A program made the position numbers and the translations under genes. A model generated the notes under the pieces. That model saw only the letters and a program-made list of their open reading frames with translations, did no database searches and was not told where the DNA came from. From TMED14 sp041179465 (lineage in GTDB: Bacteria; Bacteroidota; Bacteroidia; Flavobacteriales; Schleiferiaceae): a DNA stretch of 20,204 nt. Below are positions 1 through 8,574 of the stretch, one piece after another. Every line of letters starts with the position of its first letter. The first letter of the stretch is position 1. The stretch is taken from assembly GCA_041179465.1 (NCBI GenBank), contig JBEGTJ010000030.1, positions 1 to 20,204 on the forward strand, read 5' to 3'.

Positions 1-471
1 CACATCGGGTTTTGGATGTGGAAGTCCATTCACACCACGATGGTCGCCATTCTTCCGATTTACTTGATCGGATTCTGGCCCTGGTTCTTTGGCTTTTTGC
101 TGATGGCCTCCATTACCGGGCTCTCCTTGAGCGTGGTGTTCCAACTGGCCCACGTGGTGGAGGGCGCAACCTTCGCCCAATCAGACGTCACCGACCCCAC
201 GCACATTGAGTCCGAATGGGCCGTTCACCAGCTGCAGACCACGGCGAACTTCGCCACGCGAAGCCGCATTTTGACCTGGCTGCTCGGAGGCTTGAATTTT
301 CAGGTGGAACACCACCTCTTTCCCCGAATCAGCCACGTGCACTACCCGGCGATTTCGCGCATTGTCAAGGAGACGTGTTCGGAGTTCAACGTGCAGTACC
401 AAGAGTTCCGCACGTTTGCTGACGCGCTGGGTGCCCACGTGCGGCACCTCAAGCGCTTAAGCGTAGCCTAA
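1..471 (+). CDS. Fatty-acid (acyl-CoA / front-end type) desaturase, C-terminal part only
   Basis: The reading frame is open from the first base of the window, so the 5' part lies outside; about 156 residues are visible. Two hydrophobic segments (about residues 16-45) are followed by an AHVVEG histidine motif and then by QVEHHLFP near residue 101. The Q-x-x-H-H form of the third histidine box is typical of front-end and linoleoyl-CoA-type membrane desaturases, which place a double bond in a lipid acyl chain using a di-iron centre at the cytoplasmic membrane. Catalysis is inferred from the family; the first histidine box is not in the window, and regiospecificity cannot be told. The stop codon (469-471) overlaps the stop of the convergent lipoprotein gene by 4 nt. 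Family confidence is high, exact substrate low. Confidence 0.9.
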   Translation, partial: HIGFWMWKSIHTTMVAILPIYLIGFWPWFFGFLLMASITGLSLSVVFQLAHVVEGATFAQSDVTDPTHIESEWAVHQLQTTANFATRSRILTWLLGGLNFQVEHHLFPRISHVHYPAISRIVKETCSEFNVQYQEFRTFADALGAHVRHLKRLSVA

Positions 472-902
472 AGGTTGCTGATTTGGAGCGAAACCCCGTC
501 GTACTGGACGCGGTAGGGGAGCAGGCCCCAGGTGCTGGTGCCGCTGGTGGCGCTTCCGTCAAAGAGCAAGAACCGCTGGCCGTCGCAGGCGCACTCGGCA
601 TATAAGCCCTCCACGATTTGGGCGGCTCCGCAGGACTGCGAAACGTGGTTGGGGCAGCGCAAGTCGTAAGCGCCAAAATCGTTGGCGTCTCCAAAGTTGG
701 TGCGCCGGTAGACCGCGACGCCTCCGTGGCCCCAGTCGCTGCGACGGTAAATTCCGCCAACAAACTGAAGATCGTAGGCCGACGGGCTGTTCAAGAAGAC
801 CGTTTCGCTCAAAAGTACATAGGGCACCGGATGGCGGTTGTCGGAACCGCCGCAGGCAACTAAAACCGCCCCCGAGAGCAAAGCAGGAAAAATCTTCGTC
901 AT
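468..902 (-). CDS. Rieske-like lipoprotein with altered cluster ligands
   Basis: A 144-residue protein starting MTKIFPALLS, with a hydrophobic stretch ending in a lipobox, LVAC, at Cys17, so it is probably a lipid-anchored envelope protein. I chose the ATG at 902, which puts the signal peptide at the N-terminus; an in-frame ATG at 938 would add 12 residues before it. The C-terminal half resembles a Rieske ferredoxin fold: CPNH (C83, H86), then 17 residues, then CACDG (C104, C106, D107), ending in LLPYRVQYDG. Canonical Rieske proteins have C-x-H and C-x-x-H; here the first pair is C-x-x-H and the last histidine is Asp. Similar short lipoproteins are widespread in Flavobacteriia, from memory of the family. 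Whether it binds a [2Fe-2S] cluster is unknown. It is divergent from the receptor operon. Confidence 0.75.
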   Translation of the reverse strand: MTKIFPALLSGAVLVACGGSDNRHPVPYVLLSETVFLNSPSAYDLQFVGGIYRRSDWGHGGVAVYRRTNFGDANDFGAYDLRCPNHVSQSCGAAQIVEGLYAECACDGQRFLLFDGSATSGTSTWGLLPYRVQYDGVSLQISNL

Positions 903-910
903 TTCGCAAA

Positions 911-918
911 CAAACGTA
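911..918 (-). promoter_or_regulatory. Putative Bacteroidota -7 box (TACGTTTG) for the lipoprotein
   Basis: The minus strand reads TACGTTTG, an exact match to the Bacteroidota -7 consensus TAnnTTTG. It ends 8 nt before the chosen ATG at 902, so a transcript would have an almost absent leader. No convincing -33 TTG is visible upstream, which limits confidence. Confidence 0.4.
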
Positions 919-930
919 AGCCGAACCTGC

Positions 931-939
931 TTATCCACA
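931..939 (+). promoter_or_regulatory. Perfect DnaA-box nonamer (TTATCCACA)
   Basis: TTATCCACA matches the strict DnaA box TTATNCACA. It is a single copy in the divergent promoter region; no second box or A+T-rich unwinding element was seen next to it, so an origin is not supported. It could be a DnaA-responsive control site or a chance match. Confidence 0.3.
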
Positions 940-987
940 TTAATTCTGCGTTATTTTAGCCCACTGATTCGCATCGGATCCACCTAA

Positions 988-996
988 TACGCTTTG
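988..996 (+). promoter_or_regulatory. Putative -7-like box (TACGCTTTG) for the receptor operon
   Basis: TACGCTTTG is one base longer than the TAnnTTTG consensus and ends 3 nt before the ATG at 1000. It is the best promoter-like sequence in front of the operon, but the spacing is off and no -33 TTG was found. Confidence 0.3.
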
Positions 997-999
997 CTT

Positions 1000-1065
1000 A
1001 TGCGTCTACGTTACGCCCTGTTAGTGCTGATTTTCGGAGCCTCCACCCTCGCGTGGGGCCAGACT
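1000..1065 (+). other. Signal peptide of the TonB-dependent receptor, out of frame with its body
   Basis: From the ATG at 1000 the frame reads MRLRYALLVLIFGASTLAWG followed by QT: a textbook Sec signal peptide with likely cleavage before QT. The receptor body starts right afterwards but in the frame one base earlier, and the signal-peptide frame meets TGA about 110 nt further on. The usual first half of the carboxypeptidase-regulatory-like domain that should join the two is also missing. This therefore looks like the true gene start separated from its body by a deletion of 3n+1 bases or by an assembly error. Confidence 0.75.
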
Positions 1066-4000
1066 CGTCCCTGGCCTCGGGCGCCTCGGACTTCGACGGC
1101 AACTACAACATCAACCCGGTACAGCCAGGCACCTACACCGTGGTGTGCGAAATGTTTGGCTACACCTCGATGACGTTTACCGGCGTGGAAATCAACCCCG
1201 GTCGCCCCACTGAATTGAAGTTCGCCCTGTCGACTTCAAGCGTGGAGCTCGGAGCGGTGGACGTGGTGGCTAAGTACGAGGCTCCGCTCATTGAAAAGGG
1301 CAAAACCGCGGCGAGCTTCAGCGCGGACCAAATCCGCAACCTCGCCGGCCGGGGTGTGAACGCCGTCCTTTCCCAGACCGCGAGCGTCGTTCAGGACGAG
1401 CGCAGCGGCGGAACCTTCTTCCGCGGTGGCCGTAGCGACGGTAACGTGGTGTTTGTCGACGGCGTAAAAATGCGCGGCGACATCAACCTTCCGCGCGAAG
1501 CCATTCAAACCACCGAAGTCATCACGGGAGGCGTTCCCGCCCAGTACGGTGACGTAACCGGTGGCGTAATTTCCACGACGACCAAAGGCCCGAGCCCTCG
1601 CTACTTCGGTACCGTAGAATACGTTACCTCGGCGCTCTTTGACCGCAACAACTACCACCTCGGCGGCTTGACGCTTGGCGGTCCTCTGGTGTTCAACAAA
1701 GACAAAACCCAGCCTTTGGTGGGCTTCCTGCTCGCAACCGAGTTCAGCTACACGGGCGTGGGCCGTCCCTACGCGACGCCGGTGTACAAAATCAAGGACG
1801 AAATTTTGGCCGACCTTAAGGCCAATCCCTTGATGCCCACGGCGACGGGCCTCGGCACCATTCGCCGCGCGGAACTTTTGACCAAAGACGCCTTCGACAT
1901 CATTCCGACCCGCTTGAATGTGGCCAGCACGGTATTCCGCGCCACCGGCAACATCAACATCAAGACCAGCAAGAAGACCAACCTCGTTCTGGGCGGACGC
2001 GCGTTCTACTCCGACGGCCGCAACGGCAGCTTCTTCCACTCGCTCCTGAACTACGAGAACAACGGCGCTTCTACGCAGCGCGACCTTTCAGGTTACGTCC
2101 GCTTCACCCAGCAGTTCGGCAGCGGAGACGACAAAGGCCTGATTAAGAACGCGTTTTACACGATTCAGGCCGACTACACGATCAACAACTTCAAGAATTT
2201 TGACCCGAACCACGGAGACAACATCTTCCGCTACGGCCACGTGGGCAACTTCCAAACCGGCCGAATTGGTTTGTACGGCTACGGCCAAGACGCCAAAACC
2301 GGCATCACGGCATGGCGCAAGCTGCTCGACCTCGACACGGGCATTGCCTTCACGCCCTCGGCCTACAACCCCAACTTGGCGAACTACACGCAGTCGTACT
2401 ACAATTTGGTCAACAGCGGCCTGATTGCCAACAACGTAGCCAACTTGGTGAACATCCAGCAGGGCGGAGGCCTCCTCAACGGCCAAGCCCCCTACGACGC
2501 CTACGGCCTCTTTGGCAACGTGGGTGCCGTTCAGTCAGGCTACAACTACAGCCAAAACGAGCAGTACCGCATCACGGCCTCGACCAACTTCGACATCAAG
2601 GGCCACTCCCTGATTGCGGGCTTGGAGTACGAACAGCGCTTTGACCGCAGCTTTGGGGTCGCCTCTTCAGCCCTTTGGACGCTGATGCGCAACCTGCAAA
2701 ACGACCACATGCGCGAACTCGATTTGGAAAACCCCATTCTCGTGTACCGCGACGGCGTGTTCCAAGACACGATTTTCTACAACCGCGCCATCGACTTGAC
2801 CAAGCCGCGCGCGTTCGACCGCAACCTGCGCCGCAAGCTCGGATGGGATCCCGACGGCAAGGACCAGCGCCTGCTCGACATCGACAACATTTCTCCCGAC
2901 GACTTCCAGAACTACGGCGGACTTTCGCTCTTCTCGGCTCAAGAATTGGTCAACCCGGGCGGAACCTCTTACGTGAGCTACTTCGGCTACGACTACACGG
3001 GCCAACTGCAGCCGGGCAACCCGACGCTGGCCGACTTCTTCAAGGCCACGGACGCCAGCGGCAACCGCACCTACCCCGTGCGCGCCTTCCAGCCCATTTA
3101 CATGGCCGGATACATTCAGGACCAATTCACGTTCGAGGACCTCTTCTTCAACGTCGGCGTGCGCGTAGACCGCTACGACGCCAACCAGCCGGTGCTCCGC
3201 GATCCGTTCTCGCTCTTCCCCGCCCACACGGTGGCTGACGTCAAGGCGCGCGGCGGACTCGAGGGCAGCGACATTCCCGTTTCGATGGGCGACGACTACA
3301 TGGTGTACGTAGACGACATCAAAAATCCCAAGCGCATCATCGGCTACCGCAACGGATTCGATTGGTTCAATGCCGACGGCTCGCCCCAACCCAACCCCAC
3401 CGTAATTGCCAACGCATCGGGCGGCCAGGCCAAGCCGTGGATTTTTGAAGAGGCATTCAGTGATCCGAGCAACCCCAATGCGCCGGTGCTCAGCGAAAAG
3501 TCGTTCCGCGACTACCGCCCCCAAGTGACGGTGAGCCCCCGCATCTCGTTCCAGTTCCCGATTTCGGAGGTGGCCGAGTTCTTTGCCCACTACGACCTGC
3601 TCGTTCAGCGTCCGACGGCAGCCCAGTCGCGCTTCAATCCGTTTGATTACCAGAACTTGGTGTTTGGTAACGCGTCGGTGGTGGACAACCCAGAATTGCT
3701 CCCGCAGAAGCAAACGGAGTACGAAATCGGATTCCGCCAAAAGCTCACGGACCGCAGTGCGCTGAAGATCAACGCCTTCTACCGCGAGTACCGCGACTTG
3801 ATTCAGACGGTATCGGTTACCGAGGCCTACCCGGCCACGTACGTGACCTACGGAAACCGCGACTTCACTACTTCAAAGGGCTTCAGCTTCCAGTACGACC
3901 TGCGCCGCGTGGGCAACGTGCAAATGAATGCTCAGTACTCGCTGTCGTTTGCCGACGGTACGGGTTCAGGTGCCGAGTCGGGCCTCTCGCTGGCGCGTAC

Positions 4001-4562
4001 CGGTTTGCCGAACATCCGCTACATCGTTCCGCTTGACTACGACCAGCGCCACAACCTGTCGGGCAACATCGACTTCCGCTACGGCCAAGGTGTCGACTAC
4101 AACGGTCCGGTTTGGGGCAAGGTGAAGGTGTTTGAAAACGCGGGCATCAACATGCTGGCCACCGCCGGCTCAGGCTTCCCGTACTCTCGCCGCGTCCGTG
4201 CGTACTCCCTGATTGAGTCAGCTGCTCCGGTAGTGGGCTTGCTCAACGGATCGCGCCTGCCTTGGCAGTTCCGCGTCGACATGACCGCCAACAAGGTATG
4301 GTACTACAACAAGGGCAAGAACAACTTTGAAGTGTACCTCCAGGTACTCAACGTGCTCAATGCCGCCAACGTACTCGGAATCTACCCCTACACCGGATCG
4401 CCCGACGACGACGGCTACCTTTCTTCGCCGCAAGGACAGCAAGCCATTGCGTTCACGGCCAACGCCCAAGCGTTTTCTGATCTGTACACCATGCGAATGG
4501 TTAACCCCACCAACTTCTCTACGCCGCGCCTGCTTCGTTTGGGCGTTCGTTTAGGTCTGTAA
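1053..4562 (+). CDS. TonB-dependent outer-membrane receptor with carboxypeptidase-regulatory-like N-terminus (5' end disrupted)
   Basis: This frame encodes about 1,169 residues. Residues about 10-70 are the second half of a CarboxypepD_reg-like domain (SDFDGNYNINPVQPGTYTV, then FGY). A plug domain follows at about 85-200, with FFRGGRSDGNVVFVDG and GGVPAQYGDVTGGVI, then a large beta-barrel with receptor signatures such as LLPQKQTEYEIGFRQKLTD and YDQRHNLSGNIDF, ending FSTPRLLRLGVRLGL. Such receptors use TonB/ExbBD energy to import a bound ligand through the outer membrane; the ligand is unknown. The GTG at 1053 is not a credible start because it gives no signal peptide; the real start is probably at 1000 in another frame. 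After the break the frame stays open for more than 1,100 codons, so the lesion is recent or artefactual. It is the first gene of a three-gene operon, 7 nt from the next. Confidence 0.85.
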   Translation: MGPDSSLASGASDFDGNYNINPVQPGTYTVVCEMFGYTSMTFTGVEINPGRPTELKFALSTSSVELGAVDVVAKYEAPLIEKGKTAASFSADQIRNLAGRGVNAVLSQTASVVQDERSGGTFFRGGRSDGNVVFVDGVKMRGDINLPREAIQTTEVITGGVPAQYGDVTGGVISTTTKGPSPRYFGTVEYVTSALFDRNNYHLGGLTLGGPLVFNKDKTQPLVGFLLATEFSYTGVGRPYATPVYKIKDEILADLKANPLMPTATGLGTIRRAELLTKDAFDIIPTRLNVASTVFRATGNINIKTSKKTNLVLGGRAFYSDGRNGSFFHSLLNYENNGASTQRDLSGYVRFTQQFGSGDDKGLIKNAFYTIQADYTINNFKNFDPNHGDNIFRYGHVGNFQTGRIGLYGYGQDAKTGITAWRKLLDLDTGIAFTPSAYNPNLANYTQSYYNLVNSGLIANNVANLVNIQQGGGLLNGQAPYDAYGLFGNVGAVQSGYNYSQNEQYRITASTNFDIKGHSLIAGLEYEQRFDRSFGVASSALWTLMRNLQNDHMRELDLENPILVYRDGVFQDTIFYNRAIDLTKPRAFDRNLRRKLGWDPDGKDQRLLDIDNISPDDFQNYGGLSLFSAQELVNPGGTSYVSYFGYDYTGQLQPGNPTLADFFKATDASGNRTYPVRAFQPIYMAGYIQDQFTFEDLFFNVGVRVDRYDANQPVLRDPFSLFPAHTVADVKARGGLEGSDIPVSMGDDYMVYVDDIKNPKRIIGYRNGFDWFNADGSPQPNPTVIANASGGQAKPWIFEEAFSDPSNPNAPVLSEKSFRDYRPQVTVSPRISFQFPISEVAEFFAHYDLLVQRPTAAQSRFNPFDYQNLVFGNASVVDNPELLPQKQTEYEIGFRQKLTDRSALKINAFYREYRDLIQTVSVTEAYPATYVTYGNRDFTTSKGFSFQYDLRRVGNVQMNAQYSLSFADGTGSGAESGLSLARTGLPNIRYIVPLDYDQRHNLSGNIDFRYGQGVDYNGPVWGKVKVFENAGINMLATAGSGFPYSRRVRAYSLIESAAPVVGLLNGSRLPWQFRVDMTANKVWYYNKGKNNFEVYLQVLNVLNAANVLGIYPYTGSPDDDGYLSSPQGQQAIAFTANAQAFSDLYTMRMVNPTNFSTPRLLRLGVRLGL

Positions 4563-4569
4563 TAGCATT

Positions 4570-7500
4570 ATGTCCGTTATGAACAAGCATCTCCTTTTCT
4601 TCGCAGCTTCGGTACTCGGTTTCACGGCGATGGCCCGTGAAGATGTGGGTACGACTTCTGGCAAAACCACCCGTTCCAACAAGACCGTGGAGGAACTTTG
4701 CCAGCCTTCACGCGCCCAGTCTGACTTGAACATCAACAACGTGCGCACCACCATTCTCGGTGGAGGCGATATGTGGTGGGACCTCAACGTCGCTCGCTAC
4801 GAAGTGCCCAAGGGCAGCAACCGCCACTCCATGTTTGCCGGCTCCCTGTGGCTGGGTGGACTGGATGAGGGTAACCAGCTCAAACTGGCGGCCATGACCT
4901 ACCGTTCGCGCGGTAACGACTTCTGGCCTGGTCCGCTTTCGACCGACGGCTTGGCCTCGGTAACCAAGGAGGTTTGCGATAAGTACGACCGCCACTGGAT
5001 CATCACGCGCGAGCAGGTTGAAATGCACCGCGGATGGCTGCTCTGCAAAAACGACCCCGACTGCGACGTGGCTGCGAAGTACCCCGGCTACGAGGGCAGC
5101 ATCCCCGAGATCATCAAGAACTGGCCCGCGCACGGCGTGGAAGGCGAACTGCCCTACACCCTGGCTCCGTTCATTGACCTGGACGGCGACGGTCGCTACG
5201 ACTACAACGAGGACTACCCGGCCTACGACTTAGACCGCGCCTACGACTGCCGCTTGAAGGAGACCGACATCCTCTACGGCGACCAAACGATTTGGTGGGT
5301 GTACAACGACCGCGGTAACGTGCACACCGAAACCAACGCCGGAGCCATGGGCTTTGAGATTCGCGCACAGGCCTTCGCGTTTGCCACGAACGACGAAATC
5401 AACAACATGACGTTCCAGAACTACCGGATCATCAACAAGTCGACGTTCCGCCTGACGAACACCTACTTCTCGACCTGGTTTGACGCCGATTTGGGCAACT
5501 ACCTCGACGACATCATCGGTTCAGACATTCCGCGCGGACTTGGCTTTGTATACAACGCCGACATCAACGACGAAGGCCCGATCGGCTACGGCATGAATCC
5601 GCCCGCTATTGGCTTTGACTTCTTCCAAGGTCCGTTTGCCGACTACTTTGACGGACGCGACAACGACCGCGACGGCTGCATCGACGGCGTGCGCGATGCC
5701 AATGGCGTCTGCATCCCCGAAAACCCCGTGACGGGCGTCAACGAGCGCATCATCATGTCGGGCTTCATGTACTACAACAACACGAGCTCGGCCTTCTCGG
5801 GCAACCCGAACAACGCTTCGGAATTCTACAACTACATGCAGTCGCGCTGGAAGAACGGCAACCCGTTGGTGGTTGAGACGCCGTGCGGACCGGGCTGTAC
5901 GGGCAACGGCGACGGCTTTACCGCCGACGGTTCGGGCCTTGCGACCTTGTTTGCCTACCCGGGCAATACGTTCGATACCACGGGCGTAACGGAGCCTATT
6001 GCGGACCAAAACTGGTTCGAGTCCCCCAACAACCAACAGGACAAGCGCGGCCTGCACAACGCGGGACCGTTCTCGCTGGCTCCGGGCGCCTTGAACTTCA
6101 TTACTACGGGTGCGGTATGGGCCCGCAACACCAACGATCCGGGTCCCTTGTACTCGGTGGAGCGCGTAATCATCGCCGACGACAAGGCCCAAAGCCTGTT
6201 CGACAACTGCTTCCAGATCTTGAACGGCCCCGACGCGCCCGACATGGAGATTCAGGAACTCGACCGTTCGGTGGTGCTGATGCTTTCGTACCGCGACGGC
6301 CAGAACAACGACAACTTCGACTACCAAGAGATCGATCCGTTGATCCAGGCCAACGACAATACCTACAAGTTTGAGGGCTTCCAGATTTACCAGCTCAAGA
6401 ACGCGAACGTGTCGATGGCGGACCGCTACGATCCGAGCCAGGCGCGCCTGATTGCGCAGTGCGACGTCAAGAACGGCGTAAGCCGACTGATCAACTGGGA
6501 ACTCAACCCGGATTTGGAATTGCTGGTGCCGCAGGACATGACCATTTCGTCGGATAACGACGGAATCAAGACTTCGTTCCACGTGACCGAGGACGCCTTT
6601 GCCACGGGAACCGACCGCCGCTTGGTGAACCACCGCGAGTACTACTTCAGTGTGGTGGCTTATGCCTACAACGAGTACGAGAAGTTCGACCAAGTGCTTA
6701 CCCCGGGCGGGCAGCGCCGTCCCTACCTCGCGGGCCGCAACAACGTGAAGAAGTACGTCGGAATTCCGCACCAAGTGAGCGCCGAAGCCAACGGTACCAT
6801 TCAGCTGGCCAAGTACGGCGACGCCCCCATCATCACCCGAATTGAGGGTATGGGCAACGGCGGAACCCAATTGGCGCTTACTGAAGAATCAGAAAACGCG
6901 ATTGTGACCAACTTCCGCCTCGACCAAACGGTCTACCAGGCAGGCAACGGCCCCGTGAACATTAAGGTCGTGGACCCGCTTCGCGTGAAGTCGGGCAACT
7001 ACACGATGACGTTCAGCGGCACGAACGCCAACGCCACCTGGAGCATCGAAGACGAAGACGGCAACGTGGTAGCCACGTCAGCGGGATCGATTTCGTTCCT
7101 CGTGGAGCAGCTGGTGCCTGAGCTGGGCATTTCCATTGACATTCGCAACCAAGAGGCGCCGGGCAACGACGTCGACAACCTGCGCAACCAGAGCATCCTC
7201 GGCGGCGAAGTCGTGTACGAGGACCCGACCAAGCCTTGGCTGAGCGGCGTGGCCGACGACGCGAGCTACGGTCCGACCAACTGGATTTTGGCGGGCAACA
7301 ACGAGGTTTCCACGCCTCCGGGGTCGTTCTACAAGGACTTCCCGGGCGACAGCAAGTCCCGATTCTCGACCATCATTGGTGGAACCTGGGGTCCGTTCGC
7401 CTACGCCAGCTTCTTGGGCCGCGGACTTTCATCAGGCAACACGATTTGGGGCATGGGACCGGCCGACTCTTCGATGAGTGCGTTCACCGCCCGCATGAGC

Positions 7501-8565
7501 CCGACGGAACTGCACAGCGTGGACATCGTCTTTACCGACGACCGTTCGAAGTGGACCCGCGTACCGGTCTTTGAAATGGGCGACGACGCTTCGCTCAATG
7601 CGGGCGGCACGCGCAAGTGGCGCTTGCGTTCGGACCTCGGTTGGGACCTCGTGAACGGCGAACTCGTGCGCAGCACGACGACCACGGGCTGGTCGTGGTT
7701 CCCGGGCTACGCCATCGACCTTGAAACGGGTACGCGCCTGAACATCGCCTTCGGTGAAAACAGCTGGATGATCGGCGACCGCGGAAACGACATGCTGTTC
7801 AACCCCACGAGCCGCGAGCGCGCTCCGCTGGCCGACAACGTGACCGGCGGGTACCGCTTCGGTGGCCAGCACAACCTGTACATTCTCGGACCCTACCTGC
7901 AGTCGGGCTTAACCCGCACGCCGCTGGACTACGCCGGTGCCGACGAGACTGAGAATCCGCTCTACGCCGACTTTGGCAACATGAGCAACATTTTGAGCCG
8001 CAACCGCGTGACGAAGTCGCTGATGTGGGTGTCGATTCCGCTTATGGAGCCGCGCTTCAACAACGCCAACCTGTACGAGCCGCGCACTTCGCCCAACGGC
8101 CTTCCGTCGGTGGCGCGCGTCAAGATTCGCATGGCCCGTCCCTACGAGCGCTACGTGACCGACAACTCCAACAACGGCAACCCGAAGTACCTGTTCAGCA
8201 CGGCCAATGCTGCGACGGTTACGGGGGATTCGCTGACGGCGAAGAATGCCTTGGCAACGGTGCGCGTCGTACCGAACCCGTACTACAGCATCAGCCAGTA
8301 CGAGACTTCGCAGAACGACAACCGCGTGAAGATCACCAACCTCCCGCCGCGCTGTACGGTGTCGATTTACTCGACCGACGGTTCGTTGGTACGCACGATG
8401 CGCAAGGACAACAGCGACACCTGGATGTACTGGGATTTGACCAACAACTACCAAGTTCCGATTGCGAGCGGGGTGTACTTGATTCACATTGACGCTCCGG
8501 GCATTGGGCAGACCATTGTCAAGTGGTTTGGCACCATGCGTCCGTTCAACCCAACTGGCTTCTAA
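4570..8565 (+). CDS. Giant secreted protein with T9SS-like C-terminal domain, function unknown
   Basis: 1,331 residues. ATGs lie at 4570 and 4579; the second gives the cleaner signal peptide (MNKHLLFFAASVLGFTAMA). The N-terminal region carries GGGDMWWDL (residues 64-72) and a Gly/Trp-rich stretch, FAGSLWLGGLDEG. Asp-rich calcium-type motifs occur at 203-217 (DLDGDGRYDYNEDYP) and 361-373 (DGRDNDRDGCIDG). The last 100 or so residues (from about 1228) resemble a T9SS/FlgD-like Ig domain: VVPNPYY, VKITNLPPRCTVSIYSTDG, then PIASGVYLIHI. It does not stop at the usual basic end but runs on as VKWFGTMRPFNPTGF. No catalytic motif was recognised. I infer export across the inner membrane by Sec and across the outer membrane by T9SS, with a surface or extracellular location. 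It sits between the receptor and the PorV-like gene (gaps 7 and 9 nt), which suggests the three work together. The family is recognisable, its function is not. Confidence 0.8.
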   Translation: MSVMNKHLLFFAASVLGFTAMAREDVGTTSGKTTRSNKTVEELCQPSRAQSDLNINNVRTTILGGGDMWWDLNVARYEVPKGSNRHSMFAGSLWLGGLDEGNQLKLAAMTYRSRGNDFWPGPLSTDGLASVTKEVCDKYDRHWIITREQVEMHRGWLLCKNDPDCDVAAKYPGYEGSIPEIIKNWPAHGVEGELPYTLAPFIDLDGDGRYDYNEDYPAYDLDRAYDCRLKETDILYGDQTIWWVYNDRGNVHTETNAGAMGFEIRAQAFAFATNDEINNMTFQNYRIINKSTFRLTNTYFSTWFDADLGNYLDDIIGSDIPRGLGFVYNADINDEGPIGYGMNPPAIGFDFFQGPFADYFDGRDNDRDGCIDGVRDANGVCIPENPVTGVNERIIMSGFMYYNNTSSAFSGNPNNASEFYNYMQSRWKNGNPLVVETPCGPGCTGNGDGFTADGSGLATLFAYPGNTFDTTGVTEPIADQNWFESPNNQQDKRGLHNAGPFSLAPGALNFITTGAVWARNTNDPGPLYSVERVIIADDKAQSLFDNCFQILNGPDAPDMEIQELDRSVVLMLSYRDGQNNDNFDYQEIDPLIQANDNTYKFEGFQIYQLKNANVSMADRYDPSQARLIAQCDVKNGVSRLINWELNPDLELLVPQDMTISSDNDGIKTSFHVTEDAFATGTDRRLVNHREYYFSVVAYAYNEYEKFDQVLTPGGQRRPYLAGRNNVKKYVGIPHQVSAEANGTIQLAKYGDAPIITRIEGMGNGGTQLALTEESENAIVTNFRLDQTVYQAGNGPVNIKVVDPLRVKSGNYTMTFSGTNANATWSIEDEDGNVVATSAGSISFLVEQLVPELGISIDIRNQEAPGNDVDNLRNQSILGGEVVYEDPTKPWLSGVADDASYGPTNWILAGNNEVSTPPGSFYKDFPGDSKSRFSTIIGGTWGPFAYASFLGRGLSSGNTIWGMGPADSSMSAFTARMSPTELHSVDIVFTDDRSKWTRVPVFEMGDDASLNAGGTRKWRLRSDLGWDLVNGELVRSTTTTGWSWFPGYAIDLETGTRLNIAFGENSWMIGDRGNDMLFNPTSRERAPLADNVTGGYRFGGQHNLYILGPYLQSGLTRTPLDYAGADETENPLYADFGNMSNILSRNRVTKSLMWVSIPLMEPRFNNANLYEPRTSPNGLPSVARVKIRMARPYERYVTDNSNNGNPKYLFSTANAATVTGDSLTAKNALATVRVVPNPYYSISQYETSQNDNRVKITNLPPRCTVSIYSTDGSLVRTMRKDNSDTWMYWDLTNNYQVPIASGVYLIHIDAPGIGQTIVKWFGTMRPFNPTGF

Positions 8566-8574
8566 GACCTAGAG

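Larger units (their letters stand above)
903..999. promoter_or_regulatory. Divergent intergenic promoter region
   Basis: This 97-bp gap separates the lipoprotein gene (minus) from the receptor operon (plus) and is visibly more A+T-rich than the flanking genes. Both genes must be transcribed from it. It contains a TA-N2-TTTG box on the minus strand, a looser TA-N3-TTTG box on the plus strand close to the receptor start, and one perfect DnaA-box-like nonamer at 931-939. No clear -33 TTG element was found for either direction. Confidence 0.5.

Noticed and set aside
931..939. Replication origin
   Set aside because: Only one DnaA box, with no box cluster, unwinding element or neighbouring dnaA/dnaN/parAB genes.
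1053..1055. GTG at 1053 as the true start of the receptor
   Set aside because: It yields an outer-membrane receptor with no signal peptide, while a perfect signal peptide lies just upstream in another frame.
1053..1062. Programmed -1 frameshift on GTGGGGCC joining signal peptide and receptor body
   Set aside because: A -1 slip would reach the right frame, but the missing half of the regulatory domain is not supplied and no downstream stimulatory structure is evident; deletion or assembly error is simpler.
5521..6870. 449-codon open frame on the minus strand, and a 357-codon one at 2667-3740
   Set aside because: Both are antisense to strongly supported operon genes and give low-complexity His/Arg/Val-rich translations.
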